Position numbers and translations under genes: made by a program. Under the pieces are notes generated by a model. It was given only the letters and a program-made list of their open reading frames with translations. It searched no databases and was not told the DNA's origin. This document shows, piece by piece, positions 44,390 to 58,339 of a stretch of 64,000 nucleotides of DNA. Each line of letters starts with the position of its first letter. The first letter of the stretch is position 1. The DNA is taken from contig OZ231128.1 in the NCBI GenBank assembly GCA_965153355.1, positions 26,846,001 to 26,910,000 on the forward strand, written 5' to 3'. The DNA is from Flaccisagitta enflata (lineage: Eukaryota; Chaetognatha; Sagittoidea; Aphragmophora).

Positions 44390-46275
44390 AGTTCTGAGGC
44401 TCCTCGTCTCTCTCTTTCTCTCTCGAGTTTAATTCGAGTAGAGATTTTGAGGCTTACAAATCCTACCATCCTGCAAATCCTCTGCAACTCGTTGCGCGTT
44501 TCCTACTTTTGCAAATTGGCCGGAGCTCCTCCTCCTCCTCCTTATTGGCCTTGCAAAAGGCTTGACCACTAGATTATGGGCAGGAGACTTTGGGCAGGAG
44601 CGGTCATCTTTAGCTAGCTCGTAGTTATTTCTTTGTTAGGAAATGGTAATAGTAGAGGGTATTTCTCCACGTTTTCACAGCCTCATGAGTTTGACCGCTA
44701 TAGGATAACATCCACTTATCACAATTTCCCTTACTACTCTAGTTAGTTAACTAGTTAATTTTCTGAAAAAGGCTGTAGTTAACTAGACCAAATTAACTAG
44801 TTAAAATAGTTAAAATGAAAGAAGTGAGTATTTGTTTAATAAGTCTTTTGAAATACTCCTGTTTAATAAAGATACATTTGTAAGACAGCATTTTCAAACA
44901 AAGTAATGCCTGCAATTACATTTGTGCATTTGTACTAAACAACAATTCATGCATGAGTGGGTCAGGAACTCAATATATCTACAATTTAGTCATTATACCC
45001 GAGTCAATGATTGTTTTTGAGAAAAGAAAATTTTCTTTTCAGCATCTTTACTACTTTCAATTATCTTTCTCAATCCATATTGTCTTTTTCATCCTTTCAG
45101 TAAAGTACATCTCTTCTTCAGACTATCGATGCTAAGTTTCTTGAAAGGTGTCATCTATACTTGGAAATACCAAGATATTCATATTAGAAAGACAAATAAA
45201 CCTAAGAGATTGATAAATATATATATAGAATGATAAAAGGATGCTTTATCTCATCAATTATCATTCATCGCCTACGAATATATTGTCTCATTGAATATGG
45301 ATTGATCATTTAAACTAAAATGGATTTGATGAGTTTGCATGTATAAGCTTTCCAGCTGTTTTATTAGTGTACTTTTCAGTTTCATCATTTTAATTTCTGT
45401 TAATTTTGCATATAAAAACTATGTTTATTGAACCCGAAGACATCAGATACGGCATCATATACATGAAATAATTAAGCATATTCTCCTGTCTTGAAAGTTC
45501 GAAAAACAACATCCACTTGTTTCCCTACTTTCCATCTGTAATAACCATTGATCATTTCAGAAAAAACTCACATTCTTAATCAAAACAAACCTGTATCAGA
45601 GCATTCAGAGTTACTTATTGAAACTAAAATAATAACTTTTATTTCTTGTGGATGATATCTTGAAGGTTGAAGAGCACAAAACAAGAAAAGATAATTACTG
45701 CTTTCGGTTTCCTCTAAAATGAGAAGATTCTGTCTCTGAAAAAATTTTTGATGACGCAGTTTAAACACTGTAAACTGTTGTTTAAGGGATTCAAAGTTTT
45801 CTGCAATGATTGAGACAGATAGAGCCTTCATTGCAGCTTGACTGCCTATTTCCAAAGTGAGAGTAGCTTTAATAATCATTGCATTCTTAAAAACCTAAAT
45901 GTCTCATGTCTTGGGACAGATGTGCAGATGTCACTTAGGGGATAAATTTGCTCCATGTTGGGTAATAATTGACTTAATGTTTGAGCTGCTTTGATTAGAG
46001 TTTGATATGCTCTTGATACAATCTCTTTTACTATTTCGACAAATTTTATGATCATTCTGCATTTTGCAATCATGAATGGTTCATAAAACACTAAAAGTCT
46101 AATAAACTGACTTGATAGCTGAGAGTTATGAGGTTTTTCAATGATAATATGCTTGTTAATGCAAAAGTCTGGTTTTAACTACTTTAGTAGTTACCTAGCC
46201 AAAAAAAGTAGTTAGTTAACTATTAACTAGTTAATTTAAAAACCTTAACTACTTCGGGCCCTACAGCTGCCCTTG
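44390..46275 (-). mobile_element. Family D copy split by a 1.5-kb insertion
   Basis: In minus orientation, flanking sequence matches the intact family D copy at 10437-10810. It includes GGGCCCGAAGTAGTTAAG at the 46260 end and GTAAGGGAAATTGTGATAAG with CGGCCAATTTGCAAAAGTAG at the other end. The extra segment, about 44741-46245, has TAACTAGTTAA-rich inverted ends and an AT-rich core. Minus-strand frames at 45580-46091 (99 and 71 codons) may be transposase remnants but show no certain motif. Confidence 0.6.
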
Positions 46276-46411
46276 TCTCAAGCGAATGCCAAGGGGCGCT
46301 GCTGGTTAAACCGGCCGACGTGGGAATTTGGGCCGAGCAAATACCACCAATATACAACAATTACAGGGTTACTAACGAACAGTGTGTTCAATGATAATAA
46401 GGTCATTAGAC

Positions 46412-46652
46412 CTTAGTCGTGTGCGTCGGCACTTGCAAAAAAAGTCAGGCAGACAGACAGACAAACAGTTCTTTTTTTTTTTTAAAGATATTTGAAATGG
46501 CCATTTACACCACAAAGTTTCTTTGCTATCATTCAGAGACATTAAAAACGCTATAAAAAGCCTTTAAAACAGTTTTGTTACAGACGGACGGACGGACGGA
46601 CCGACGGACCGACCGAAAAGTGGCTTATAGTCGCGTAGCACGCGACTATAAA
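46412..46652. mobile_element. Family A-like element
   Basis: AGTCGTGTGCGTCGGCACTT at 46417, (CAGA)n and (GGAC)n arrays, and GTCGCGTAGCACGCGACTAT at 46630-46649. The two ends are family A palindromes in opposite orientation. Confidence 0.6.
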
Positions 46653-46928
46653 CAAAGGTTCGGTAAAAACCTAGAACCACAACTCCTGTGGGACAAAGGC
46701 GCCCTATTAAATGTATTAAATGGAAACTTGGCAAACCACTTCCTCTACCTAATAAAGTATACAGATTAGTTTACTGCCTTCTACCTCATCACTCACGCAG
46801 TTGGAAATTCGTCTCAAATCATTTTTTTTTCTCCATGTCTTAATCTATCTTAATCCATCTTGATCTTTTTCAGCCTTATTTTCCATTCAATTTTTAGCCG
46901 CTGACTATTAACTACACATAAGAGCTTT
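46653..46928. other. No gene seen
   Basis: Short unique stretch between repeats. Confidence 0.4.
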
Positions 46929-47013
46929 GTGCGTCCATTGGTCCGTCCGTCCATCCGTCCGTCAGTTATGCTCGAGATGGAAAGTGTGAAGCTGCGTTTT
47001 CAAGACACCTTAA

Positions 47014-47126
<113 letters not shown>

Positions 47127-47139
47127 TAGAGTTTGTGGA

Positions 47140-47216
47140 AGGGAGGAAGTAGTATGGGGTGTTGTGTGCCCCTGCCCGCCCATCCGTCCGCGACGATTTT
47201 GTAACCCCGCGTTACC
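47140..47216 (-). repeat. Family B half copy
   Basis: GCCCCTGCCCGCCCATCCGT then GCGACGATTTTGTAACCCCG and CGTTACCTG, family B in minus orientation. Confidence 0.7.
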
Positions 47217-47769
47217 TGTTTTTCTTTGCCAATATTCCGCCCGTCTCAATTTTCAATCTCATTTCCTACCTCATCCCGATATTCTTAATTCTCTTGTATA
47301 TTGAGTTTATTCACAAGAGAAAACATGCACATGTATGTAAATATCAACGATTCAATTAAATGGCAATAGAGACACATAGCAAATACACTTTTTTTATGAG
47401 AGACGTTGTGAGGCTCAAATTCTCTTAAACTATTCCTAATTTTTTTTCGATTTGCAAAATATGCAAATAAGTATATTAATACACTATCTGATAATGTTTT
47501 AAGTATCTTTAGTTAAAAACGTGTTCATTACATTAGAATTATAAATATCTTGCCTAATTTGACAGGCTGAACAAAAATGAAGTCTTTTTTCAGTAAAAAA
47601 CTACTAATTTTTCTGAAAAATTTGAGTAATTGTTATCTATTCTTTTGAGATTCTTAAAAAAAAATTATTCAAAAGAATTTAAAATTGAATGGGCATTCTC
47701 TTATTTTGTTCTTAAAATTTTGGCAAATCTCAGCCTCATGTCTCTTTTAATAAAAGTCTCTTATAATAA
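47217..47769. other. No gene seen
   Basis: AT-rich unique sequence with only short frames. Confidence 0.45.
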
Positions 47770-48020
47770 CAACAAGGCCGGATACACGGCTACCCCAGTC
47801 GCGTGCGGGTGGGCAGGAGCTTTATTTGAGGTCACTTGTTCATTTGGACAAGAGCAGTGAGGCTAAAGACCGCGAAAACCCCCAAAAAGTAAAGTGTGAC
47901 GGACGGACGGACGGACGGACGGACGGACGGACGGACGGACGGACGGACGGACGGACGGACGGACGGACCGACCGACCGACCGACGAAGCGGGGTGTAGAG
48001 TCGCGTAGCACGCGACTAAC
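47770..48020 (-). mobile_element. Complete family A element
   Basis: Minus orientation: begins AGTCGCGTGCTACGCGACTC (at 48018), GCTTCGTCGGTCGGTCGG, a pure (GTCC)n array of about 70 bases, CACTTTACTTTTTGGGGG, and ends with GTATCCGGCCTTGTTGTT at 47770. The cleanest copy for defining the family: about 250 bases, no coding capacity. Confidence 0.85.
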
Positions 48021-48666
48021 AAATGACTCATGACATGTGGAACGATTTCCCTCACTATATACCTAAACTGAAATACCTGTTCTGCGTCAAGAATGGCAGC
48101 TCTATCGTTGTCTGTTGTTAGGGATGTTTTAGCGTTCTTTCGGCAATTGTTGAGGCATTATAACGACTAGCAAAAAAACCTTCTCAGTTGGACGATTCTA
48201 AAGTGCATTCTAAAGATCTTGACTTTGAAAAGTGGGGAGATAGGAAACTTGAGACAGAGAGAAAGTGGGAGACAAAAACACAAATGAAGCTGGAAGAAGG
48301 ATATTTAGAATGTGATTTACCAGAAGTATGTATTATGTCCTTTGTGGTTGGTTGCCATGGAAATATATTTTCTTCTTAAAGGAGGATATGGCACTCTTCT
48401 AATAGTCTATATTTCACTTATAATTACTCTCTCTTGTTTTTTTCATTATGCTTACTTTAGACGAAATCTACTGTATATATGACGTGGGTGAGGTGGGACG
48501 AGGTTACGGCGCGACCAAGTCCACAACATTTGGGCTTCCCTTTTTCTCCTTGTAAGATCACTTTCAATTTGCTTCCGCGTTCAGATTAATAAATCATCAA
48601 CACTCCATCTAGAATCGTAAGTCATCTTTCTCAACAAGGAGATTAGAAGAGAAAGAGTTAAAAAAT
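48021..48666. other. No gene seen
   Basis: Unique sequence; one 63-codon frame at 48188-48379 has no motif. Confidence 0.4.
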
Positions 48667-48668
48667 AT

Positions 48669-48750
<82 letters not shown>
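48667..48750. repeat. (GA)n microsatellite
   Basis: About 84 bases of GA, followed by CAGACAGA tetranucleotides around 48760-48950. Confidence 0.95.
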
Positions 48751-50200
<1,450 letters not shown>

Positions 50201-51486
50201 AATCCCTATCCCTATCCAAATGCCTATTTTATCAATGCAGATGACCACCCACCGTGTTGCCTAGCTGTGATAGGTAGGAAAAAATGCCACAGTATAGCGA
50301 CCTATTCTGGGGTGTTATATACATGTATACGGATGGCTCTATACATGAAACAAAAAATTCTGTTGGGATTTTTTCTGGAAAACGCCTTAAAAAGCCGTAA
50401 AATGCCGTAAAAATGGCATTTTTTTAAGTTATATGCACTAAAAATCAGTGAGTCTGGTCAGAAAATGGTCAAACAATGTTTTTTTAGCACTAAACGACAT
50501 TTCTCGCAAAAATTCAAGTCAAGCAGACATCATTATGTAGTATTTGAATGCCGTAAAAAGTCAAAAAATGCCGTAAAAATGGCTTTTTCACTGTTTAGTG
50601 TATTTCATAGGCTCAAAAACATTGAGTTTAGTCAGAAAATAGTCACGTAATGTTCATTTGGCACTGAGACACACACCCTCAAAAATTCATGTCAAGCAGC
50701 CATCATTCGGTATCATTTTTTGGCGTAAAATGCCGTTAAAATTGCATTTTTAAGCATTTTTTGGGTGTCACTCTCTCGTAGCCTGAAATTCACTTGAAAA
50801 TTGGCAGAAAACAATCTTTGGGCCAAAGAGAAATATATATCAATATTTTTGAGCCTTAGGTGGTAATTTGGTCTACTATTATCCCATAAAAGGCCATGAA
50901 GTGCCATAAAAAAAACCATAAAGTGCCATAAAAAGGGATTTTAGGCAGATTTTTTAGGTTTTTTTTGCTCTAACCACTGCTACACTAGGGAAGGTCATAT
51001 TGCGTACATTGATGTATCTTCATGTAAGTTGGCAAAAACACACGAGATGCTATTTGTAAAAGATTGAGACCTTGCGCGACCTTCAACTCCTTGTATCTTC
51101 ATCGTTCACAAAATGAAAAAAAAATCTTGAAAAAAAAATTGAGCTGAGTTTCCTCTCCGATTTAACCAGTTCGGTATGACAATTTTTCCCCCTAAAATCT
51201 CCAACAGCAAGTTTCTATACCCATTTTATGTAGCGCTAACTTAAGCAATCATCTGTCAAGCAGTCTACGTGCGGTAGTGTACAGAGAGACTGTGCAGAGT
51301 GATAAGGAAAGTGAAGCAGTCAATCTTTTCTCGTTGGCGATTAGATCAGAACACGGATTGACTTTTTTCATCTATAAAATGTTATTCTTCATGTGAGCTA
51401 ATTTTTTTTCCTTCCCTTCCCTTGTATTTCCCGCTTTTTTACCCTTTTTTTTCTTTTTCTTTTCGTTTCTTTCTTTTATCTCCCAT

Positions 51487-51487
51487 T

Positions 51488-51539
<52 letters not shown>

Positions 51540-51542
51540 TTT

Positions 51543-51590
<48 letters not shown>

Positions 51591-51742
51591 TCCGTCTGTC
51601 TTTCTTTCCGTCTGTCTTTCTTTCCGTCTGTCTCTCTTTCCATCTGTCTTTTTTTTCATCTGTCTTTCTTTCCGTCTCTCTTTCCGTCTGTCTTTTTTTC
51701 CGTCTGTCTTTCTTTCCATCCGTCTTTCTTTCCGTCCGTCCT

Positions 51743-51806
<64 letters not shown>

Positions 51807-51868
51807 TCCGTCTGTCTTTCTTTCTTTCCGTCTTTCTTTCTTTCTTTCTTTCTGTCTTTCTTTCTTTT
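51487..51868. repeat. (TTTC)n microsatellite with TCCGTCTG variants
   Basis: About 380 bases of TTTC units interspersed with CCGTCTGTC. Long Phe/Leu/Ser or Lys/Glu frames are artefacts. Confidence 0.95.
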
Positions 51869-51869
51869 T

Positions 51870-52680
51870 TTGGGCAGCGGCCCCAAAGGGGCCGATGACC
51901 TATGCTTTCACACAGGGAGAAATTTTCTCCTCCTTCTCCTCCTCCTCCTCCTTCTCCGTCCCCCCCCCCTGGCTTCGAAGCTCAAATCGCAGCCTCAAGC
52001 CCAAATCACAGTCTCGAGCTTGAATCCCAGGCTCAGGGCTCAATTTCCAACCTTATGGCTTAAATCCCAGCTTCATCACTCATATTCCAATCTTTAGGCT
52101 CAAATCCCAGCCTTATGACTCAAATTACAGCCTAGCATAGGTCATCCGTTCCTTTGGGGCCTGCTGACCTCTCAAATCCCCCCTCCTCCTTCCAAAGCCT
52201 AGTCTCGAGACCAAAATCCTAGCTTTGAGGCTCAAATCCCCGCTTTGAAGCTCAAATCCCAGCCTAGGCTCAAATCTCAGTCTCAGGCTAAAATCCCAGC
52301 CTCGAGCTCAAATTCCAGCCCTCAAATCCCAGTCTCAAGGCACAAATCCCAGACTCGAAGCTCAAATCCTAGCCTCAGCTCACATACCAGCTTCCAAGCT
52401 CAAATCCTGCCCTGAGCTCAAATCCCAACCTCAGCTCAAATCCCAGCCTGGGCTCAAATCTCAGCTTTGAAGCTGAAATCACAGCCTCGAAGCTCAAATC
52501 CCAGCCTCAAGGCCCTAATCCAAGCCTCAAGGCCCCAATCCCAGCCTCCAGGCCCTAATTCCAACCTTGAGGCCCAAATAAAAACAGCATAGGTCATCGG
52601 CCCCTTCGGAGCCGCTGCCCCTCTTACCAGCTCACACCCATATACACTCACATAGGGGCAACGGGTACCGCTGACCATCT
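51870..52680. repeat. Family C copy with CTCAAATCCCAGCCT array
   Basis: GGGCAGCGGCCCCAAAGGGG at 51872 and its inverted counterpart GGCCCCTTCGGAGCCGCTGC at 52598, with about 25 units of CTCAAATCCCAGCCTC between. It ends ACGGGTACCGCTGACCATCT. Confidence 0.85.
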
Positions 52681-52689
52681 AACGCTTTT

Positions 52690-52833
52690 GCGACTATTCT
52701 TTCTTTCTTTCTTTTTTTCTTTCTTTCTTTCTTTCTATCCGTCTGTCTTCCTTTCCTTCTTTCTTTCTTTCTTTTTTTCTTTCTTTCTTTCTTTCTTTCT
52801 TTCTTTCCGTTTGTCTTCCTTTCCTTCATTCTC

Positions 52834-52889
<56 letters not shown>

Positions 52890-52895
52890 TTTTTC
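52690..52895. repeat. (TTTC)n microsatellite
   Basis: TTTC units with TCCGTCTGTC and CTTCC variants. Confidence 0.95.
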
Positions 52896-53239
52896 TTTAC
52901 AGTTTTTTATTGTTTTTCTTCCAAGCAGACGGTCACCTAGTTAGTCGGTCGGTCACGATTTTTTGCGATTTGCGAATGAGCGGACCTCCGCTCTTGTTAA
53001 AATGCCCATCTAGTCTTCTTTATCACTATCCATACATGACTTGAGTTAATATTCGCGTGTATCTGTTATTCTGAATTATGGACAAAGGGATAAAAGGAAG
53101 ATTGGATGTATTAACTGACAATTTGAGGACGCTACTTTACTCTAAGACGCAATGACTATGTACGAATAGTTTCATCCGATCCCCTAATTTGTTTAATGTA
53201 GTTATTGCACTTGTTCATTCACAGAAACTTTTCAACAAA

Positions 53240-53300
53240 TAACGCAGGGTTGCGCTATTATCGCAGACGGGTGGGCAGCAGAAAAGACACCCCCCCCCCC
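53240..53300 (+). repeat. Family B fragment, diverged
   Basis: AACGCAGGGTTGCGCTATTA then CGCAGACGGGTGGGCAGCAG, then a C-run. Confidence 0.6.
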
Positions 53301-54844
53301 CACAAACAGGAGGTATCACACCCGCGATAATAAAGAATGCGTACTTCACTCATTAGCGAACATCTAAATCAAAGGATCTAGCGACTTAGCGGTGCTCTAC
53401 GATCAGAAATCGACACTTGCTATCAAGAAGGAACACCGAGACCCGATGCAATGGAATCTCTCCTTTTTTCCTAATTTGCATAATGCAGTCAGTTCTCAAC
53501 TAAGGCTACGGAACTTTCGTTGAGAACATTTGCTCATGAAACTTCCAAGCATAAACGAATGTTTTTGTTATAAGAGAGAAGTGGATATGCTTTAAGTGAG
53601 GTACTTAATCGTTATTAACTACTTAAAGATTAACTGACAAGCTGTGACTCTAATTGAACCCAACAGCGTCTATCGTGATTTTTGTTAGCGAAAAGTGTTA
53701 TGAACAATGAACATACAAGGATTTGAACGTGGATTTTTTTGCCGTCATTCATCATTTTTCAAGTCGGATGTCCTCCGTAACTTACATGGCAATCTGAGAC
53801 AAAAACGCATATTGACCTACCCTACTGCTACACTTTTCATAAATTATCAAAACAATGATGATTTAACACAGATTAATATTCAAGCTCAAATTCAAGTCAA
53901 TTTGTTGTCATTCAGTGTCACTTTATGCCGTAAAATTGCCGTTAAAACAGCATTTTTGAGTGTTTTTTGGGTCTTACTCTTTCAAATGGCACAACATTCA
54001 CTGAACAACTGCCCAAAAATGAGTAGTGGGGCTTGTGACATACTTTTTTCAAAGTTTCAAAGTAAAGTGTTATGATGGAATAGCAGTAAAATGCTTAAAA
54101 TACCACACCATACCATGCATTTTGGCTGTTCTTGGGGTACTATTTACAACCATATAGTTAACTTGATTATGTTTTTTGTGTACATGTGCTTGTGCATGTG
54201 TATGTGTGTGTGACAGTGTGTGTGTGTGGGCGTGTGTATGTATGTGTGTGCATGTGTATGTATATTTGTGTGTGTATGTGTGTGTTTGTATATGTTTGTT
54301 TACTTTGAAAGCTTATTACATAATACATACTTTTCTTTATTTTGTCAGCAAGGTGGTGCAACAGTATGATATATCATTTTATGGAAAGGTGCCCACGCAC
54401 ATGTTCACACATGTACACATGCACACATAGATACCCAGAACATAACTAGGTAAACCTGATAGAATTAGGCTAATAATTGCAAATATTAGCCTAAAAACTA
54501 CCATAATTGCTGTTTTCGCAGAATTTTACAGCTCTTTTCTGCTTTCAAACATGACTTAATCATGGCACTTTATCTTTAAACTTTAAAATAAGTATGTCCC
54601 AAGCCCCCATACCCATTTTCAGGCAGTTATTGTGCGAATGAGGTGCTATTTGAACGATTAAAGACCTAAAAAAACACTCAAAAATGCTGTTTTAATGGCA
54701 ATTTTACGGGAGAAAGTGACACTGAATGACACCAAAATGATTTGAATTTGTGCTTGAATGTAACTCTGTGTTAAATCATCATTGTTTTGATAATTTATGA
54801 CAAGTGGAGCAGTTATTACAGCAAAAAAATATCTAACAGGTCGC

Positions 54845-55450
54845 CCAAGGGCAATATGTTGTCAGCGATACCCGTTGCCCTGCTTTGAGTGATTGTGAAT
54901 TGGAGTGAGGGGAAGCAGGGCAGTGGCCCCGAAGGGGACGAAGTCCTGTAGAACACAGGGGGACTTTCGTTTGTCCTGCCTGAAGAAGTGGATGAGATGC
55001 GATAGAGGGCTGACTGAAGGCCTTTAAGAGCCTAAACTGAGGTCTAAGAAAGCCGACGTAAGGCCTTAGAATGCCAATCAGAAGCTTGGGAGGGCTGACT
55101 TGAGGCTGGATTAAGGCTTGAAAGGTAAGAGGACTGATTTGAGGGCCTGAGGGATTTGGATTTGAGGCCTAAGAAGCCAAATTTTTGGCCTGGGAGGCCA
55201 GGTTTGAGGCCTAAGAGGTTGGACTCAAGGCTTGAGAGGCTGGATTTGAGGCCTGAGAGGCCGGATTTGAGGCCTGAGAGGCAAGATTGGGGGTCTGAGA
55301 GGCCAGATTTGAGGTCTCAGAGGACAGATTTGAGGCCTGAGGAGCCTGATGGGGGGGACGAACGGATGGACAAACAAACGAACGGACGAACGAAAGTCCC
55401 CCTGTGTTCTACAGGACTTTGTCCCCTTCGGGGCCGCTGCCCAAAAAAGC
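54845..55450. repeat. Family C copy, close to that at 1000-1660
   Basis: GTCAGCGATACCCGTTGCCC, GCCCCGAAGGGGACGAAGTC and GTAGAACACAGGGGGACTTT at the left. The array of GGCCTGAGAGGC units and the closing AAGTCCCCCTGTGTTCTACA and TTCGGGGCCGCTGCCCAAAA follow in the same order as at 1000-1660. Confidence 0.85.
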
Positions 55451-56429
55451 TGCCTAAAATATTATTTTTACGGCACTTTACGGCCTTTTACCGGATAATA
55501 GTAAACTAAATTAACCACATCAGACTAAAAAATATTTATATATATTTCTCTTTGGCCCAAAGATTGTTTTCTGCTAATTTTCAAGTGAATTTCGGGCTAC
55601 GAGAGAGTGACACCCAAGAAATGCTTAAAAATGCAATTTTTACGGCATTTTACGGCAAAAAATGATACTGAATGATGGCTGCTTGACTTGAATTTTTGAA
55701 GGTGTGTGTCTCAGTGCAAAACCAACATTACTTGACCATATTTTGACTAAACTCAATGTTTTTGAGCCTACAAAATACGCTAAACAGTGAAAAACGCCAT
55801 TTTTACGGCATTTTATGACTTTTACGGCATTTGAATACTACACAATGATGCTTGACTTGAATCTTTGCAGGAATGTCTCTCAGTGCTAAATCAACATAGT
55901 TTGACCATTTTCTGACCAGACTCACTGATTTTGAGTTCATATAACTGAAAAAATGCCATTTTTACGGCATTTTACGGCTTTTTATGGCGTTTTCTAAAAA
56001 AAATCCCAACAGAATTTTTTGTTTCATGTATGGTGACATCCACTTAGATGTATATAACACCCCAAAATAGGTCGCTATACTGTGGCATTTTTTCCTACCT
56101 ATCACAGCTAGGCAACACGGTGCACCTGCGGGAGACAAGGGAAGACTTTTATTCGTTTTTTTTTTTTTTTGGCAACTAAACTTTTGCCTTCGCTCATAAT
56201 ACAAAAACTGGTTCTTTACTGAATCTAAAAATTCATGTATACCTTTTTAACAGTTCGTAGGGTTTTAAGAAAACCGTTTGCCAAAACATGATACCGTATT
56301 TCCTGCATCCAACACCCCTGTCTGATTAGCGCCCCTTCTAAAGTCGCGGTGCAAACGAAGACAAAATTTGATTTTCAGTCACAAAAAATTGTTAAGTATA
56401 GTTATTTTAGTATGTAATATCGACTTTAG

Positions 56430-56990
56430 AAATGAATAAAGTGCGAGGTGTGGCCCTAATGGGTCGACATCCTTAAGAACACATGGATAAATTTGCAGAC
56501 GTACCGAGAGAGCATATTTGAGGCCTCAGAGTACTGAGAGGTGAGAGGGTTCATATGGGGTAAGATATGATCAATCATATATGAAGTCAGATAAGAGGGC
56601 AGATTTGAAACCTGGGAAAGCAGATTTCCGTTTTAGGAGCTAGAGTGAGGTTTAGAGAGGGCAAATTTGAGGCTAAGGAGGAATGATTCAAGGCCAAAGT
56701 GGCTGGATTCAAATCTGACAGGGCTGGATTCAGGCTTGAGAAGCCCGGTTGCATAAATGGATCTACTGACATAAAGACCAGCAGGCTATGTGCAGTATGT
56801 GCACCATTTGATGGTAGAAAAAACCGCCAAAAATTTCAGACCCATTCAAATCTGGTCTTCCTCGCAGGAGAAATGTGACCATTTCCATCATGGATAATAA
56901 CCCTAAATTCCCAACTTTGTAAAGTAATCACCCCTACGTTCTTTCTGCAGGGTCGGCCCTGGGGCCGCTGCCAACAAAGAGGACAAATGA
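56430..56990. repeat. Degenerate family C-type copy
   Basis: GGCCCTAATGGGTCGACATC, GGATAAATTTGCAGACGTAC and units like GGGCAGATTTGAAACCTGGG, closing with GGGTCGGCCCTGGGGCCGCT. Same plan as family C but diverged. Confidence 0.6.
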
Positions 56991-57772
56991 TAATGAGGGA
57001 GAATGGATTCCGCGAAGAAGCTCGAAGACAACTTCTATGTGATGCCACTTATAAAGTATTCCTCGGGAGTTGGATGACCTCAACGCCGCTTTGGGCGCGT
57101 CTCTTAGGAACTTGGCAGTCCCTTTGCCAAACAACTGGGTTAATCGCTCCATTTCAACGTTGTTTCGGACTTTTGTTGCGATAATGGTCTTCCAAGACAC
57201 CGGCGCGGCGTTGCCTCTTTCCGCACCTCCTTAAATCCTTTGCTTCTTCTTCTTCCTCCTCCTCCTCCTCCTCCCCTTTTCCTTCATAAGGAGCCGAACC
57301 CATGTTTTTCTCCGTTGGTGAGAATCGGAGGGGAAAATAGAAGGAGGTCTCCTAAGGCTATTAGTGCCAATAACGCCGCCGTCGCGGACAACACCCCCAT
57401 TTTCCGGTTAATCGCTGGAACCAGTTTCGATGTTGAGACTCACAATCAGAAACATGCCTAGCCCGAATGGCCACGTGGCACAAGCGCGGCTTTTTCGAAA
57501 AAAAGTCGTGAACACGGCAAACCATGATGCGTGCGTGCGGGTGGGCTAGCCGGTTTGAAAAAAGGCTAGTCATGTTTTTTGATTGTGGCACTGAAGGAGA
57601 CAATTACCCATGTGTGAAAGCATAGGTCATCGACCCCTTCGGAGCCGCTGCCCAAAAAGGGAGAAAAAAAAAGAACGAGAGAAAGAAAGAAACTTAACTA
57701 AACTAACAAAGAAAGGACGAGAATAACTGAATGAAAAATTGAATGAAGGAATAAATGAAGGAGTGAATGAAT

Positions 57773-57813
<41 letters not shown>

Positions 57814-58055
57814 GCCCACAGAGGAATGCCAGGCCCAGACAAAAACGGGCAGCTACAAATGCTATCCAAAACGTAAACGTAAACTCGTTGCGGATATTTA
57901 GAAATCAGACCGTTGGAGCATCAGTAAGCGGCTTATACATGCTCTCGACAGCCTGCGGGTGACCAAGGCGGACATGAACATTCCGATTAGGCTCCGAAAC
58001 GCTCATGAGGCAAAGTGCTGTCAACGGGCAAATGCATTAATCACGTGCACACATT
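56991..58055. other. GC-richer stretch, possible gene remnants
   Basis: Minus-strand frame 56934-57200 reads TKVRNNVEMERLTQLFGKGT, and a minus-strand hydrophobic stretch (ALLALIALGDLLLF) lies near 57340-57380. Neither is a complete gene and no family is recognised. A (CTC)n tract lies at 57244-57275 and (GA)n at 57776-57810. The family C end GGTCATCGACCCCTTCGGAG is at 57625. I do not call a gene. Confidence 0.35.
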
Positions 58056-58262
58056 TGAACATGTGACGCGGGGTCACAATATCGTTGCGGACGGGCAGGG
58101 GCATCCAACTCCCATCCACTCCCCAACCCCCATCCCCCACACACAAACATACACAAACGTTTGTTTTTCCACTTTTCAACTTGATGACCCCGGACTGACG
58201 GACGAACAAGCAGACGGACCATCGGATGGACCGACGGACGGACAATGCCTCGTGTCCGCGAC
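58056..58262 (+). repeat. Complete family B copy
   Basis: GTGACGCGGGGTCACAATAT, CGTTGCGGACGGGCAGGGGC, C-rich CACTCCCCAACCCCCATCCC, then CTGACGGACGAACAAGCAGA and a (GGAC)n array, closing with TCGTGTCCGCGACTAAAAAT. Confidence 0.75.
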
Positions 58263-58339
58263 TAAAAATGAAAATACTACAGTATCTGCAGAAACAGTGG
58301 ACGAACGGATCGATCTAACAAGTAAAACTAAACATGTCA

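Larger units (their letters stand above)
50250..56122. mobile_element. 5.9-kb foldback element with 0.7-kb inverted arms
   Basis: The left arm 50250-50940 (starting CACCGTGTTGCCTAGCTGTG) is the inverted complement, with divergence, of 55480-56122. Matching pieces include TAAAATGCCGTAAAAATGGC, GTCAAGCAGCCATCATTC and TTGGGCCAAAGAGAAATATA. Inside are family C copies and (TTTC)n tracts, plus a second, diverged inverted pair of the same arm family (53825-54000 against 54655-54800). No transposase is visible. Likely a foldback or MITE-derived structure made larger by nested insertions. Confidence 0.75.

Noticed and set aside
45580-46091. Two minus-strand frames as an hAT transposase
   Set aside because: ALQPSRYHP is only faintly like the hAT LDPRY motif and the rest shows no catalytic residues; kept as a possible remnant within the insertion.
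56934-57480. Minus-strand coding exons in a GC-richer stretch
   Set aside because: Hydrophobic and charged segments are suggestive, but no junctions or family could be established.
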